A DNA stretch of 64,000 nucleotides from Rebecca billardiae RCC1528 (Eukaryota; Haptophyta), in contig OZ251224.1 in assembly GCA_965240325.2 (NCBI GenBank), positions 4,154,001-4,218,000 of the forward strand, in the 5' to 3' direction. Below, in pieces: positions 51,405-60,687 of the stretch; within the stretch, counting starts at the first letter, position 1, and each line of letters opens with the position of its first letter. The notes under the pieces are model-generated. The model was not told the origin of the DNA and searched no databases. It saw only the letters and a list, made by a program, of their open reading frames with translations. Both the position numbers and the translations under genes were made by a program.

Positions 51405-52295
51405 ATGGCGGTGCCTGCAGTCCAACGCGTGTCGCGGCGCCGCGCGGCGGCAGCGGCCGTCGTCAACCAGCAGGTCCTCGGCGCTCGTGGGCGCGGCGGC
51501 GGGGGCCGCGGTCGGGGCCGGGGTGGGCGCGCGGGTGGCCGCCAAGCAAGTACCCTGCCGCCTGCCGCGCCGGTGCAGCAGCTCGGCCCGCTGCCGGTCC
51601 AGCCGCCGCCCGCGACCGCGCCGGCGGCCGGTGCCAGGACGACGGCGGGGGCTGCTCCCGCGCCCGCGCCCGGGCGAGCGGCCGGCGCCGCGTCGACGGC
51701 GGCTGCTGCGCAGCCGCAGGCACCCGCCCCCCCGGCCGCGCCCGCTGGCCAGCCGGGCATTCCGACTGGCCTACCACCCGACCTCGCGAACAGCCTCACT
51801 GACTTCCTTCGCGGCGTCCACGGCAACGGTGCGGGTGATGGGGCGGTCGGTGGCCACTCGGGCGCGCCGCCCGCCGACGGCGCACCGACGGGGCCCACCT
51901 CTGTCCCAGGCGGGCCGCCGCGGACGCTGCCGCAACCGTTCCCGGGCGCCGCCTCTGCGGGGGGCGTGCCGCCGCTGACGCTGGCGCGCGAGCTGGCGCG
52001 GTACGGGTGTGTGTGCGACGCGAGCGGGCGGCCCCTGCTCTCGGAGGCCAACCACCGCGTCTTCCGCGCGCACGGCTGCCTACGGCACCAGCTATTCGGC
52101 GACTGCTCCGCGGCGGCGTGCCCGCTGTTCGCCGCGTACCGGTCGGCCGGCGGCCAACCGTCTGCGCAGATGCAGCACAACTTCACGCTCGCGCACGCCA
52201 CCAAGTGCGCTCTGTGCGGGAGCCTTGGCCACTTGGCCGGCGCGCACGCCGAGACAGCGCATGTGCAGCAGCACACGGGCGTGGGCCGCGTCTAG
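51405..52295 (+). CDS. retroelement gag-like protein
   Basis: Starts at the ATG 9 bp after repeat A1 (MAVPAVQRVSRRRAAAAAV), 296 residues to TAG. A basic N terminus and an RGRGGGGRGRGRGG tract are followed by a long Ala/Pro/Gly-rich linker. A more ordered C-terminal half follows (LPPDLANSLTDFLRGVHG, LTLARELARYGCVCDASG). It ends in a zinc-knuckle-like CALCGSLGHLAGAH (C-x2-C-x4-H-x4-H), the last ligand being His rather than the usual Cys. Presumed role is RNA packaging and particle formation. The next frame (RT) is in the same reading frame behind the single TAG. Confidence 0.65.
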   Translation: MAVPAVQRVSRRRAAAAAVVNQQVLGARGRGGGGRGRGRGGRAGGRQASTLPPAAPVQQLGPLPVQPPPATAPAAGARTTAGAAPAPAPGRAAGAASTAAAAQPQAPAPPAAPAGQPGIPTGLPPDLANSLTDFLRGVHGNGAGDGAVGGHSGAPPADGAPTGPTSVPGGPPRTLPQPFPGAASAGGVPPLTLARELARYGCVCDASGRPLLSEANHRVFRAHGCLRHQLFGDCSAAACPLFAAYRSAGGQPSAQMQHNFTLAHATKCALCGSLGHLAGAHAETAHVQQHTGVGRV

Positions 52296-52940
52296 GAGGC
52301 GGTGGGCGCGCGACGAGATCCCCTGTCGGTGCCCGCCGCGTTCCGCGGCGCGCCGCTCGCTATGACTCGCCCGCCCATCACCTCCGCCGAGATGGTCGCG
52401 CGCACCGGCCTGCGCGCTGACCTCGCACACAGTCTCGTGCCCAACGCCATGCAGCGCAACTACGTGGCGCTGGCGTCCTTCATCCATGCCTTCACCGGCG
52501 TTGACCTGTCCGTGGAGCTGCGTGACGGCGTCGATCTGCTCTACCGCGGCGCGCGCGTGTCGCGGTTCCGTCCCAACCACCGTTCCTCGCTGGCGCAGCC
52601 CGAGTTTGTGCGCGCGCGGCTCGCCGAGTATGTGTCATCGGGCGTGCTGGCGGGGCCGGCGCGCGGCGGCCGGCCCCTGCCGCGGCCAGTGGCGGTGTCG
52701 CCGCTCGGTTGCGTACCGAAGGACGAGGACGACTTCCGCCTCATCGTGGACATGACGGCCTCGGGCGTGAACGCCGACATCCGCGCGCCGCGGTTCACCT
52801 TTGAGTCGCTGGACGAGCTCCTGGCCGATCTGACCCCCGGCACCTGGATCTTCAAGGTGGACATCGACGCGGCATACACGCGCGTCGCCGTGCGCCCGGA
52901 GGATCTGTGGCTGCTCTGCATTTGGTGGGAGGGCGTCCGC
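52296..52940 (+). pseudogene. reverse transcriptase, N-terminal fragment
   Basis: In frame with gag after one TAG. The conserved RT start is clear: SPLGCVPKDEDDFRLIVDMT, then SLDELLADLTPGTW, then the motif A block IFKVDIDAAYTRVAV with the first catalytic aspartate, then DLWLLCIWWEG. The wording resembles DIRS-order RTs. At about 52935 the sequence switches to tandem repeats and the expected continuation, including the second catalytic block (YxDD-type), is absent. The first ATG in the frame is 52362. This copy cannot encode an active RT. Confidence 0.8.
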
Positions 52941-53715
52941 GCCGCTCATCATGCGCGCGCGCCGGTCAACATGCGCCGAGCATCATGCGCGCGCGCCGAT
53001 CATCACGCGCGCACGCCGATCGTCATGCGCGCGCGCCGATCATCATGCGCGCGCGCCGGTCATCTTGCGCCGATCATGCGCGCGCGCCGATCGTCATGCG
53101 CCGATCATCATGCGCGCGCGCCGATCATCATGCGCCGATCATGCGCGCGCGCCGATCATCATGCGCCGATCATGCGCCGATCATGCGCCGATCATGCGCC
53201 GATCATGCGCCGATCATGCGCCCGCGCCGATCATCATGCGCCGATCATGCGCGCGCGCCGATCATCATGCGCCGATCATGCGCCGATCATGCGCCGATCA
53301 TGCGCCCGCGCCGATCATCATGCGCCGATCATGCGCGCGCGCCGATCATCATGCGCCGATCATGCGCCGATCATGCGCCGATCATGCGCCGATCATGCGC
53401 CGATCATGCGCCCGCGCCGATCATCATGCGCCGATCATGCGCCGATCATGCGCGCGCGCCGATCATCACGCGCCGATCATGCGCCGATCATGCGCCCGCG
53501 CCGATCATCATGCGCCGATCACGCGCGCGCGCCGATCATCATGCGCCGATCATGCGCCGATCATGCGCCCGCGCCGATCATCATGCGCCGATCATCATGC
53601 GCGCGCGCCGATCATCATGCGCGCGCGCCGATCATCATGCGCGCGCGCCGATCATCATGCGCCGATCATGCGCGCGCGCCGATCATCATGCGCCGATCGT
53701 CATGCGTGCGCGCCG
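52940..53715 (+). repeat. GATCATGCGC-type tandem array, about 775 bp
   Basis: Built from CGCGCGCCGATCATCATG and CGCCGATCATG modules in irregular alternation, dense in GATC. It is open in all three plus frames (ARADHHAPIM-type repeats) and replaces the body of the RT. Confidence 0.95.
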
Positions 53716-54352
53716 ATCATCCGCGGCGCGTCCGCCGTCGCTCGCGTGCCGCGCGACCGTCCTCGTTCGCGCGGCGTGCGTCGCCTGCTCCCCGCCGCTT
53801 CCACCGGCCGCCATCGCTCCCACAGCGCAGGCGGCCCGGCGGTTTGCCACAGCCGGACAGCGGGCTTCGGCGCTTCGCCCTTCGCGTCCAAGGTCCAAGG
53901 GGCGCATGGCGATTCAGGGCTACGCACGCTGGCTGGACGTCGCTTCGCGGAGCTCGGGGTGCTGCCCGCCGTCGACGGCCGACACCGGGCGGGTTGGCGC
54001 GCGTGCGAGGCTTTCGCGCGGCGTATCTGGCGTGGCTGCACGATGAGTGTCGGGCGCTGGGGCTCCCACAACGTGTGTTGGCGCCAACTCGGTTCGACGC
54101 TCGGCCGTGGCGACGCTGGCCGTTCCTGGGGCTTCCCGCGGCCGAGATCACCGCTGCGGGGCGGTGGGCGGGGCCTGCGCCCCGCACGTACTTCCCGGGA
54201 GCTGCCCCGCCCGACGGCACGCGCTTGGCGCTGACGGCGTGCGTCGGGGCGTGGCCGGGCGCAGCGTCTCTGGGGGTCGGGGCCGGGCCTGGCCTCGACC
54301 GCGCCGGCCGACGCCGCCCATGCCGGCGTGGCGCCTGGCGCTGCGCCCCTGT
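53716..54352 (+). other. internal remnant of the retroelement
   Basis: Unique sequence between the array and B1. Several frames are open (for example FRAAYLAWLHDECRALGLP), but no RNase H, methyltransferase or tyrosine-recombinase motif could be assigned with confidence. Confidence 0.4.
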
Positions 54353-54393
54353 GGGCGGGCGCTGTCTCGCCGCCCGGCCCCCCGTGACGTCTG
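54353..54393 (+). repeat. split direct repeat B1, 41 bp
   Basis: GGGCGGGCGCTGTCTCGCCG to GTGACGTCTG, identical to B2 at 54974-55014. It lies 78 bp before A2. Confidence 0.9.
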
Positions 54394-54471
54394 GCGGCCC
54401 CAGGCAAGCTAGGCAGCCGCCCAACGTAAACACCGGACCGCCATAAGGCGGAGCGCGACGCGCGCGGTTAT

Positions 54472-54908
54472 GGGGCGATGGCCGACGCGACGGGAGTGGC
54501 GGGTTTGGCAGTCTGCGGCGGTTATCGCGTTATGACTGCCGGCGCCGCTTCGCCGCCGCCCGATACCCTCCTCCAGCGCCCCTCCGACCGCACCCCCGCC
54601 CGGACGGGCTCGGAGCTCGGAGCTCGCAGCGCGCCCCCGGACAGCGTTCCGAGCGTGTGGCAGCTCGCTTTTGGCGCGGACCGCAGAAAAGTGAGCGCGC
54701 GCCGGGAGTTGACGGGCAGTGACCGGTTTTGGCGAACAGGAGCGAGTTTCGCCCAGCAGCCGTCCGCTTTCCCGCCCGACCGCACGGCGCACCTCGCCCT
54801 GCCCGACCGCCGACCGGACCGCCGCCCGACTACCAAACCCAGCCGACGGGCCACGCTTGGCGCCGAGCAGCCGCACGGACAACCAGCTGCGCTCCTCCGC
54901 CTCCCGCC
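54472..54908 (+). repeat. split direct repeat A2, 437 bp
   Basis: Second copy of A1, same length and no difference seen; placed between B1 and B2 as expected for a split-direct-repeat element. Confidence 0.93.
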
Positions 54909-54973
54909 CGCCCTCCCTCGGCGTTGGATCGCCGCGCCGGGGCAGGGTGCGGCTTGAGTCAGCGTCCGCGTGG

Positions 54974-55014
54974 GGGCGGGCGCTGTCTCGCCGCCCGGCC
55001 CCCCGTGACGTCTG
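54974..55014 (+). repeat. split direct repeat B2, 41 bp
   Basis: Right boundary copy of B1, followed directly by host-like sequence GATTTCAGATTGACC and, 70 bp on, the start of the Sfi1-like gene. Confidence 0.88.
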
Positions 55015-55083
55015 TGATTTCAGATTGACCAACGGTCTCCCCAGCACGCGTGGCGCGGGCCGCCCCGCAACCGGCGCACTGCC

Positions 55084-56884
55084 ATGACGGCAGTGGCGGG
55101 CGCCACGCACCTCGACGGCGCGCGCGGGCCCTCGGACGACGAGGGCGGATCGGGCGGGGAGCGCGCGCAGGCTGCGCCCAGGCGCAGCGCGGACAACCGC
55201 GCTGCGCTCCGCGCCCTGAGCCGCTGGGAGGCGTACCGGCGGCGCAAGCTGGCGGATGCGCGCACGCGCGCGCGCGCGCACGAGCAGCTCGTGGAGGGCG
55301 CGCTGCGTTCGTACCTGCGCAACGTCGCCGCGTTTGCGTCGACGCGGCGCGCGCGGCGAGCACGGCAGCACCTCGAGCTCCGACGCCTCGCGCTCGCCGC
55401 CGGGCTCCGCGCGTGGCGAGCGCTCGCCGCCGCGCGCGCGCTGGACGCTCGCGCCGCGCGCGCGAGCGAGCGCGCGTGGCGCCGCGCGTGCGTGCGGCGC
55501 TGGGGCGGCGCGGCGGCGCGGCGAGCGGTGCACGCCTCCGCATGCGTGCGCGCCCGCCGCGCCGCGCCGCGCGCCGCCTTCCGCGCGCTCAGCTCGCGCG
55601 CGCACGCCGCGCACGTGCGCACGGCCGTGTCGCGCGTGCGCATCGCGGCCGCGGCAAGCGCGCGTGCGCGCGCGCATCGAATCGCGCTGCTGCCCGCGCT
55701 GCTGGTGTGGACGGCGTTCGCGGAGAAGGGGCGCTGGCGCGCGGAGGCGCGCGCCGCGGCGGCCGTCGCGGCGCGCGTGTGTGCGCGCGCGCTCCGCCTG
55801 CGCCGCGCGCTGCGGCCGTGGGCGGCGGCGCGGCGGCGCGCGCGCGCGGCGACGCGCGCGGCGCGCGTGTGCGCGCTGGCCGGCGCGGCGCGGCGCTGGG
55901 CGGCGTTCGGCGCGGCGCGGCGCGCGAGCTGGCGCGGCGCGCGCGCCGCCGCGCTGCACAGCTGGCGCGCCGCCGCGCGCGCGCGCCGCCGCGCGCACGC
56001 CGAATCGGCGCGCCGCCTGCTGCTGCTCGGGGCGGCGCGCGCCGCGCTCGCGCGAGGCGCGCGCGCTCGCGTGTGCGCGCACTGGCGCGGCGTGTGGGCC
56101 GGGTCGCTGCTGCTCGTGATCGGCGCGCGCGCGTGCGCGCGCAGCGCGCTGCGCGCGTGGCGCGCGCGCGGCAAGAGCGCCGCCCTCGGCGCGCGCGTGC
56201 TGCTGGCCGCGCGCGCGTGCGCGGCCACACTCGCGATGCACCGCGCGTGGGCGGCGCTGGGCCGGCGGCTGCGGCCGGCCGCGGCGCCGCGCGCTCCGCA
56301 CGGCCGCGGCCTGCGCCCGGCGCGCGGAGGGCTGGCGCCGGCGGCGGCGTGGACGCCCTCGGCGCCCGGCGGCGCGCTCAGCTCGCCGCCGCCCGCACCC
56401 GCTGCGCCCGCCGGCGGCGCGTGCACCTTCGACTCGCCGGCGGGCGCGGCGCCCGCGGCCGCGCCGCCGCCGCCGCCGCGCACGCCCGCGCCGCTGCTCG
56501 CCGCGCGGCGGCTGCGCGCTCGGGCGCGCGCGCGCGCGCTGGGCCGGTGGCGCGGCGCGCTCGCGCGCGCGCGCGCGCTCGCGACGACGTGCGCGCAGGC
56601 GGGCGCGTGCGTGCACCGCCGCGCGCGCGCGCGCGCCGTGCGCGCACTGCGCGCGGCCGCGGCCGCGCGCGCCGCGCGCGGGGCCGCGGCGCGCTGCGTG
56701 CGCGCGCGCCGCGCGCTGCGCGCGGCGCGGCGCGCGCTGGCCGCGGCCGCGAGCGCGCGTGCCGCGCGGCTGGCAGCCGCGCGCGTCGCGTGGGCGCACG
56801 CGGCGCGCGCGCGGCGCGCGCAGCTGGCTGCGGCGTTCGCGCGCGCGCGCGCGAGCGGCGCGCGGCGCGCTGCGCACGGCCGGA

Positions 56885-56915
<31 letters not shown>

Positions 56916-57738
56916 CGCCGCGCGGCTGCTGCGGCTGCGGCGCACGCTGTGGCGGTGGGCTGCGGCCGCCTCGCCGCAGCAGGCGGCCGCGCTGAGCGCG
57001 CACTGCGCCGAGCGCGGGTGGCGCGCGCGCGGGCAGGCGCTCGCGGCGGCGGGCGCGCGCGGCGCGCAGCGCACCGCGCGCGGCGCGCTCGCGCACTGGC
57101 TTCGCGCGCGCAGGCGCAGGCGCGCGCTCGCCGGCGCGGGCAGCGTGTGGGCGGCGCACGCGGCGCTGCGCCGCGCCACCGCCGCGTTCTCCCGCGCCGC
57201 GCGCCGCGCGGCCGCGCAGCGCGCGCTCAGCCGAGCGCGCGCGGGCGCGCGCGCCGTGTCCGAAGTGCTGCGCGCAGCGCGGCTGCGCGCCGCGCTCGCG
57301 CGCCGCGTCGCGCGCGCGCACGCGACGCGGCGCGCGTGGGCGCGGCTGCGGGCCGCCGCGCCGCGCGGCCGGCTGCGCTGGGCGCAGCTCGCGCGGCTCG
57401 TGCCGCCCGCTCCGGCGCAGGCTGAGCGGCCGGCGCGCGCGGGCGGCGGCGCGCGCAGGCGCGCCGAGGGCGCGCGCTCGGCCGCGCGCGATGCGCAGGG
57501 CGCTGGCGGCGGCAGCCCGCGCGGCCCGACCGGCCGCGGCCGGCTGGGCAGCCTGCTCGGCGCGCTCGGCCGCCGCGCGCGCGAGCGCGCCGCGCTCGCG
57601 CGCTGGCGGCAGCGCTGGCGCGTGCACTGGGTGGCGCGCGCGCGCGCGGCGCACGCGGAGGCGAGCACGGCGCGGCGCGCGCTCGCGCGCTGGCGGCGGC
57701 GCGCGGCGGTGCGCCTCAGCCGGTGCGACGTGCAGTGA
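55084..57738 (+). CDS. Sfi1-like centrin-binding-repeat protein, Ala/Arg-rich
   Basis: 884 residues, MTAVAGATHLDGARGPSDD to TGA, single exon. Nearly the whole protein is long helix with a tryptophan every 25-35 residues, in the context LRAWRALAAARA, LHSWRAAARARR, LRAWRARGKSA, LGRWRGALARAR, LAHWLRARR and LARWRQRWRVHW. This resembles the Sfi1 family, whose repeats each bind one centrin along a continuous helix at centrioles or basal bodies. A short Pro/Ala-rich linker (about 415-480) splits two repeat blocks. Alanine and arginine dominate the composition, partly from extreme GC pressure. The antisense frame is also open but gives only Arg/Ser/Ala-rich sequence. The role fits flagellar basal-body biology. 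The promoter is confined to about 70 bp plus whatever the inserted retroelement supplies. Confidence 0.65.
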
Positions 57739-58063
57739 CGATGCATGATGCGACTACCCTGATTGATGAGTGATGACGATGACGGGCGGCACAGCTGCCG
57801 TCCGGATGAATCGTAGTCGCGCAGTCGCCAGTCGTCGGGAGCAGTCCGCTGTGACACTACTACCCGGAGTTCTAGCAGTAATCGGAAGGCATCCCAGACT
57901 GCTCCGGGGCCGGCGCGTGCACGGTCCCGACGATCACGAGACAGAGATTGTGATCTCGCTCGTCCAACGGTCTTCGCGTGAGCAGTCACCGCCTCCACAC
58001 CGTCGTCGCCAGGGCGGCAGCGCACCGTGCGCCTCGACGAGGAGCAAGGCACAGCCCGCACAG

Positions 58064-59632
58064 ATGGACGAGACCAGCGCCGCGGTGAAGCTGCTTCGGC
58101 GCAAGTCGGCGCGAGGTGACGCGCGTGCCACGTGCCTTCTGGCTGGTCGCTTTGCACGCGGAGAAGGCGTCGCTCAGAATTTGAGCGAGGCGTTGCGCCT
58201 GTGGTACGTCGCCGCCGAACGTGGGCTTGCGGACGCTCAGGCTGCACTCGGCGATTGCAATCGTGAGGGCCTGTTTGGACTTGGCCGCGACTTCATTAAA
58301 GCAGTGCACTGGTATCGGCTGGCGGCTGAGCAGGGCCACGCAGGAGCGCAGTGCAACCTAGGCTGGTGCTGCGACAAGGGCGAGGGCGTGCCGCAGGACA
58401 GCGCCGAGGCGGCGCGCTGGTACCGGCTGGCGGCCGAGCAGGGCTTTGCAGATGCGCAGAACAATCTGGGCTGGTGCTGCAAGGACGGCGAGGGCGTGCC
58501 GCAGGACAGCGCCGAGGCGGCGCGCTGGTACCGGCTGGCGGCCGAGCAGGGCTTTGCAGATGCGCAGCACAATCTGGGCGTGTGCTGCAAGGACGGCGAG
58601 GGCGTGCCGCAGGACAGCGCCGAGGCGGCGCGCTGGTACCGGCTGGCGGCCGAGCAGGGCTTTGCAGCTGCGCAGTACGCGCTGGGCGTGTGCTGCAAGG
58701 ACGGCGAGGGCGTGCCGCAGGACTGCGCCGAGGCGGCGCGCTGGTACCGGCTGGCGGCCGAGCAGGGCTTTGCAGATGCGCAGTACGCGCTGGGCGTGTG
58801 CTGCAAGGACGGCGAGGGCGTGCCGCAGGACTGCGCCGAGGCGGCGCGCTGGTACCGGCTAGCGGCCGAGCAGGGCTTTGCAGATGCGCAGTACAATCTG
58901 GGCGTGTGCTGCAAGGACGGCGAGGGCCTGCCGCAGGACTGCGCCGAGGCGGCGCGCTGGTACCGGCTAGCGGCCGAGCAGGGCTTTGCAGCTGCGCAGA
59001 ACAATCTGGGCGTGTGCTGCAAGCGTGGCGAGGGCGTGCCGCAGGATATGGCGGAGGCGGCGCGCTGGTACCGGCTGGCGGCCGAGCAGGGCTTTGCGGA
59101 GGCGCAGTGCAATCTGGGCTCGTGCTGCGAGAAGGGCGAGGGCGTGCCGCAGGACGGCGCCGAGGCGGCGCGCTGGTACCGGCTGGCGGCCGAGCAGGGC
59201 TTTGCAGCTGCGCAGTACAAGCTGGGCGTGTGCTGCAAGCATGGCAAGGGCGTGCAGCAGGATATGGCCGAGGCGGTGCGCTGGTACCGGCTGGCCGCTG
59301 AACGTGGTCAGCCAAACGCGACGTCACACCTTGGACTGCTGATGCTCGATGGTGACGCAGTGGAGCGCGATGTGGTGGAGGGCGCGCGGCTGCTGCGCCG
59401 CGCGCACGAGCTCGACAACACTCTCGACCCCTGTGAAGTGCTCATCACCCTGTTTGCAGGCGAGTGCGAGGTCGTGTCCAAGTGCTGCCTCGTGTGCGCC
59501 AAGACGGGGCGTGGGCTGAAGAAGTGCGACCGATGTCACGTCGCAGTGTTCTGCTCACACGACCACCTGCGACGCGCGTGGAAGGCGCACAAGCCGCACT
59601 GCACCGAGTGGCGTCGGCGCCGGGAAAACTAA
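58064..59632 (+). CDS. Sel1-repeat protein with C-terminal MYND-type zinc finger (copy 2)
   Basis: 522 residues from MDETSAAVKLLRRKSARGD (ATG 58064, chosen by alignment to copy 1; the frame is open further upstream). It has about 12 Sel1-like repeats. Units from about 58340 to 59280 are almost identical at DNA level (108-bp period, AEAARWYRLAAEQGFADAQ then LGVCCKDGEGVPQD), indicating very recent unit amplification or homogenisation. The C terminus CLVCAKTGRGLKKCDRCH then FCSHDHLRRAWKAHKPHC is a MYND finger with His at the sixth ligand, identical in that stretch to copy 1. The repeated Cys-Cys pair in each unit (VCC) is unusual for Sel1 repeats. Probable role is a protein-interaction scaffold. 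Confidence 0.9.
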   Translation: MDETSAAVKLLRRKSARGDARATCLLAGRFARGEGVAQNLSEALRLWYVAAERGLADAQAALGDCNREGLFGLGRDFIKAVHWYRLAAEQGHAGAQCNLGWCCDKGEGVPQDSAEAARWYRLAAEQGFADAQNNLGWCCKDGEGVPQDSAEAARWYRLAAEQGFADAQHNLGVCCKDGEGVPQDSAEAARWYRLAAEQGFAAAQYALGVCCKDGEGVPQDCAEAARWYRLAAEQGFADAQYALGVCCKDGEGVPQDCAEAARWYRLAAEQGFADAQYNLGVCCKDGEGLPQDCAEAARWYRLAAEQGFAAAQNNLGVCCKRGEGVPQDMAEAARWYRLAAEQGFAEAQCNLGSCCEKGEGVPQDGAEAARWYRLAAEQGFAAAQYKLGVCCKHGKGVQQDMAEAVRWYRLAAERGQPNATSHLGLLMLDGDAVERDVVEGARLLRRAHELDNTLDPCEVLITLFAGECEVVSKCCLVCAKTGRGLKKCDRCHVAVFCSHDHLRRAWKAHKPHCTEWRRRREN

Positions 59633-59773
59633 GCACAATCGTCTGCGCTGACTAACGAGTAACGAGACAGCGGCGAGTTTCGAGTAGCTACGGCTATATG
59701 ACGATACATTTTATAGTATTTTATTTACATATATACGACCATATATCGCCTGCGGCTGGCATCATGACGAATG

Positions 59774-59774
<1 letters not shown>

Positions 59775-59836
<62 letters not shown>
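59775..59836. repeat. (AT)n microsatellite, about 31 copies
   Basis: Uninterrupted AT run 143 bp after the Sel1-MYND stop codon. Confidence 0.98.
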
Positions 59837-59837
<1 letters not shown>

Positions 59838-60307
59838 TTATTTATTCGGCCTAGCCATCCTGGCAGCCAGAGCGCCTGCGCCAATCGCCATACCGAGGCC
59901 CGAGCCAGGTGTGTGACAGTAGCAGTGAGTGAGCAGCATCAATAATACTCATCACTAACTAAGCTATACTCACAATACTCAATAGCGGCGGCGCGTGGAC
60001 TCAGACATTAGCAGACAGACTTGGAGGCGGCGGCGTGGCACTGGCCGCGCCGCGACCCGCGGCAGTCCGGGCCACTTGGGCACGACAGTCGGTGGCGCGT
60101 GCGCACGCGGCCGGTGCTTGGAGTTGGAGCAGCTGGCTTGGAGTTGCCAGTTGGACGGGCTTGCTTGGAGGCCAGGTGAGGCGAGCACGGCGCAGCGCGC
60201 GCTCGAGCGCCCAGTCCGACTCAGCCGCGCTGGTGGCGGCTGCTGACGCGGCGGTGCGCCCCATAGTCTACTTGATAGTTACGGGCCGCCATAGCCGCCG
60301 GATCATA

Positions 60308-60390
<83 letters not shown>
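60308..60390. repeat. (AT)n microsatellite, about 41 copies, with CA tail
   Basis: AT run followed by CACACAC and a second short TATATATAT. Confidence 0.98.
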
Positions 60391-60397
<7 letters not shown>

Positions 60398-60687
60398 TGT
60401 AGTATATATATATCGGCCCTCGGATGCCACTTCGGCCTGCATGTCGCATGACCGTGCCGAGAGCGGAGAGTAGTGATGATGCGCGCGCTACTCTCCTGGC
60501 AGCGCCCTGATTCTGATCACCCGGATCAGTTAGATCGATGACGACGGCTGGGCATACGCCGCATACGTTGATACGACGGTGACTGTACGGACTACGGTTA
60601 TTGGTTACTCACTTATACAGGAGCCTGCGCGTACGCTATCTTGCTATCGGCAGCAGGCTATGCCGGGCCGCACGCCAACGCGCCTCA

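Larger units (their letters stand above)
50960..55014 (+). mobile_element. tyrosine-recombinase-type retroelement (DIRS order, PAT/Ngaro-like), defective
   Basis: The 4,055-bp interval has split direct repeats in the order A1 - internal - B1 - A2 - B2. A1 (50960-51396) and A2 (54472-54908) are 437-bp copies with no difference seen. B1 (54353-54393) and B2 (54974-55014) are identical 41-bp copies. This arrangement, and not simple LTRs, characterises PAT- and Ngaro-like DIRS elements. Internally there is a Gly/Ala/Pro-rich gag with a CCHH knuckle, then an RT start. The RT is cut off after its first catalytic block by a GATCATGCGC-rich array. No RNase H or tyrosine recombinase could be recognised, so mobility would need help from another copy. 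A1/A2 identity suggests recent insertion. The element separates the DUF3431 and Sfi1-like genes. Confidence 0.8.
59633..60687. other. 1.05-kb gene-free stretch with two AT microsatellites
   Basis: Holds (AT)n at 59775-59836 and 60308-60390 and otherwise mixed sequence. No supported gene. It separates the 3' ends of the Sel1-MYND and GT90 genes. Confidence 0.6.

Noticed and set aside
50894-52276. N-terminal extension of the DUF3431 frame to 1,132 residues
   Set aside because: The extension is antisense to the gag region and repeat A1. The signal peptide at 50893 gives a natural start.
53716-54352. Tyrosine recombinase fragment (AAEITAAGRWAGPAP-like) in the retroelement
   Set aside because: The resemblance is too short. 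The catalytic R-H-R-Y residues could not be placed, so it is left as an unassigned remnant.
54409-58247. Minus-strand frames of more than 1,000 residues opposite the Sfi1-like gene
   Set aside because: Both are Arg/Ala/Ser-rich, and one runs through the retroelement repeat. The plus frame alone shows the regular tryptophan spacing.
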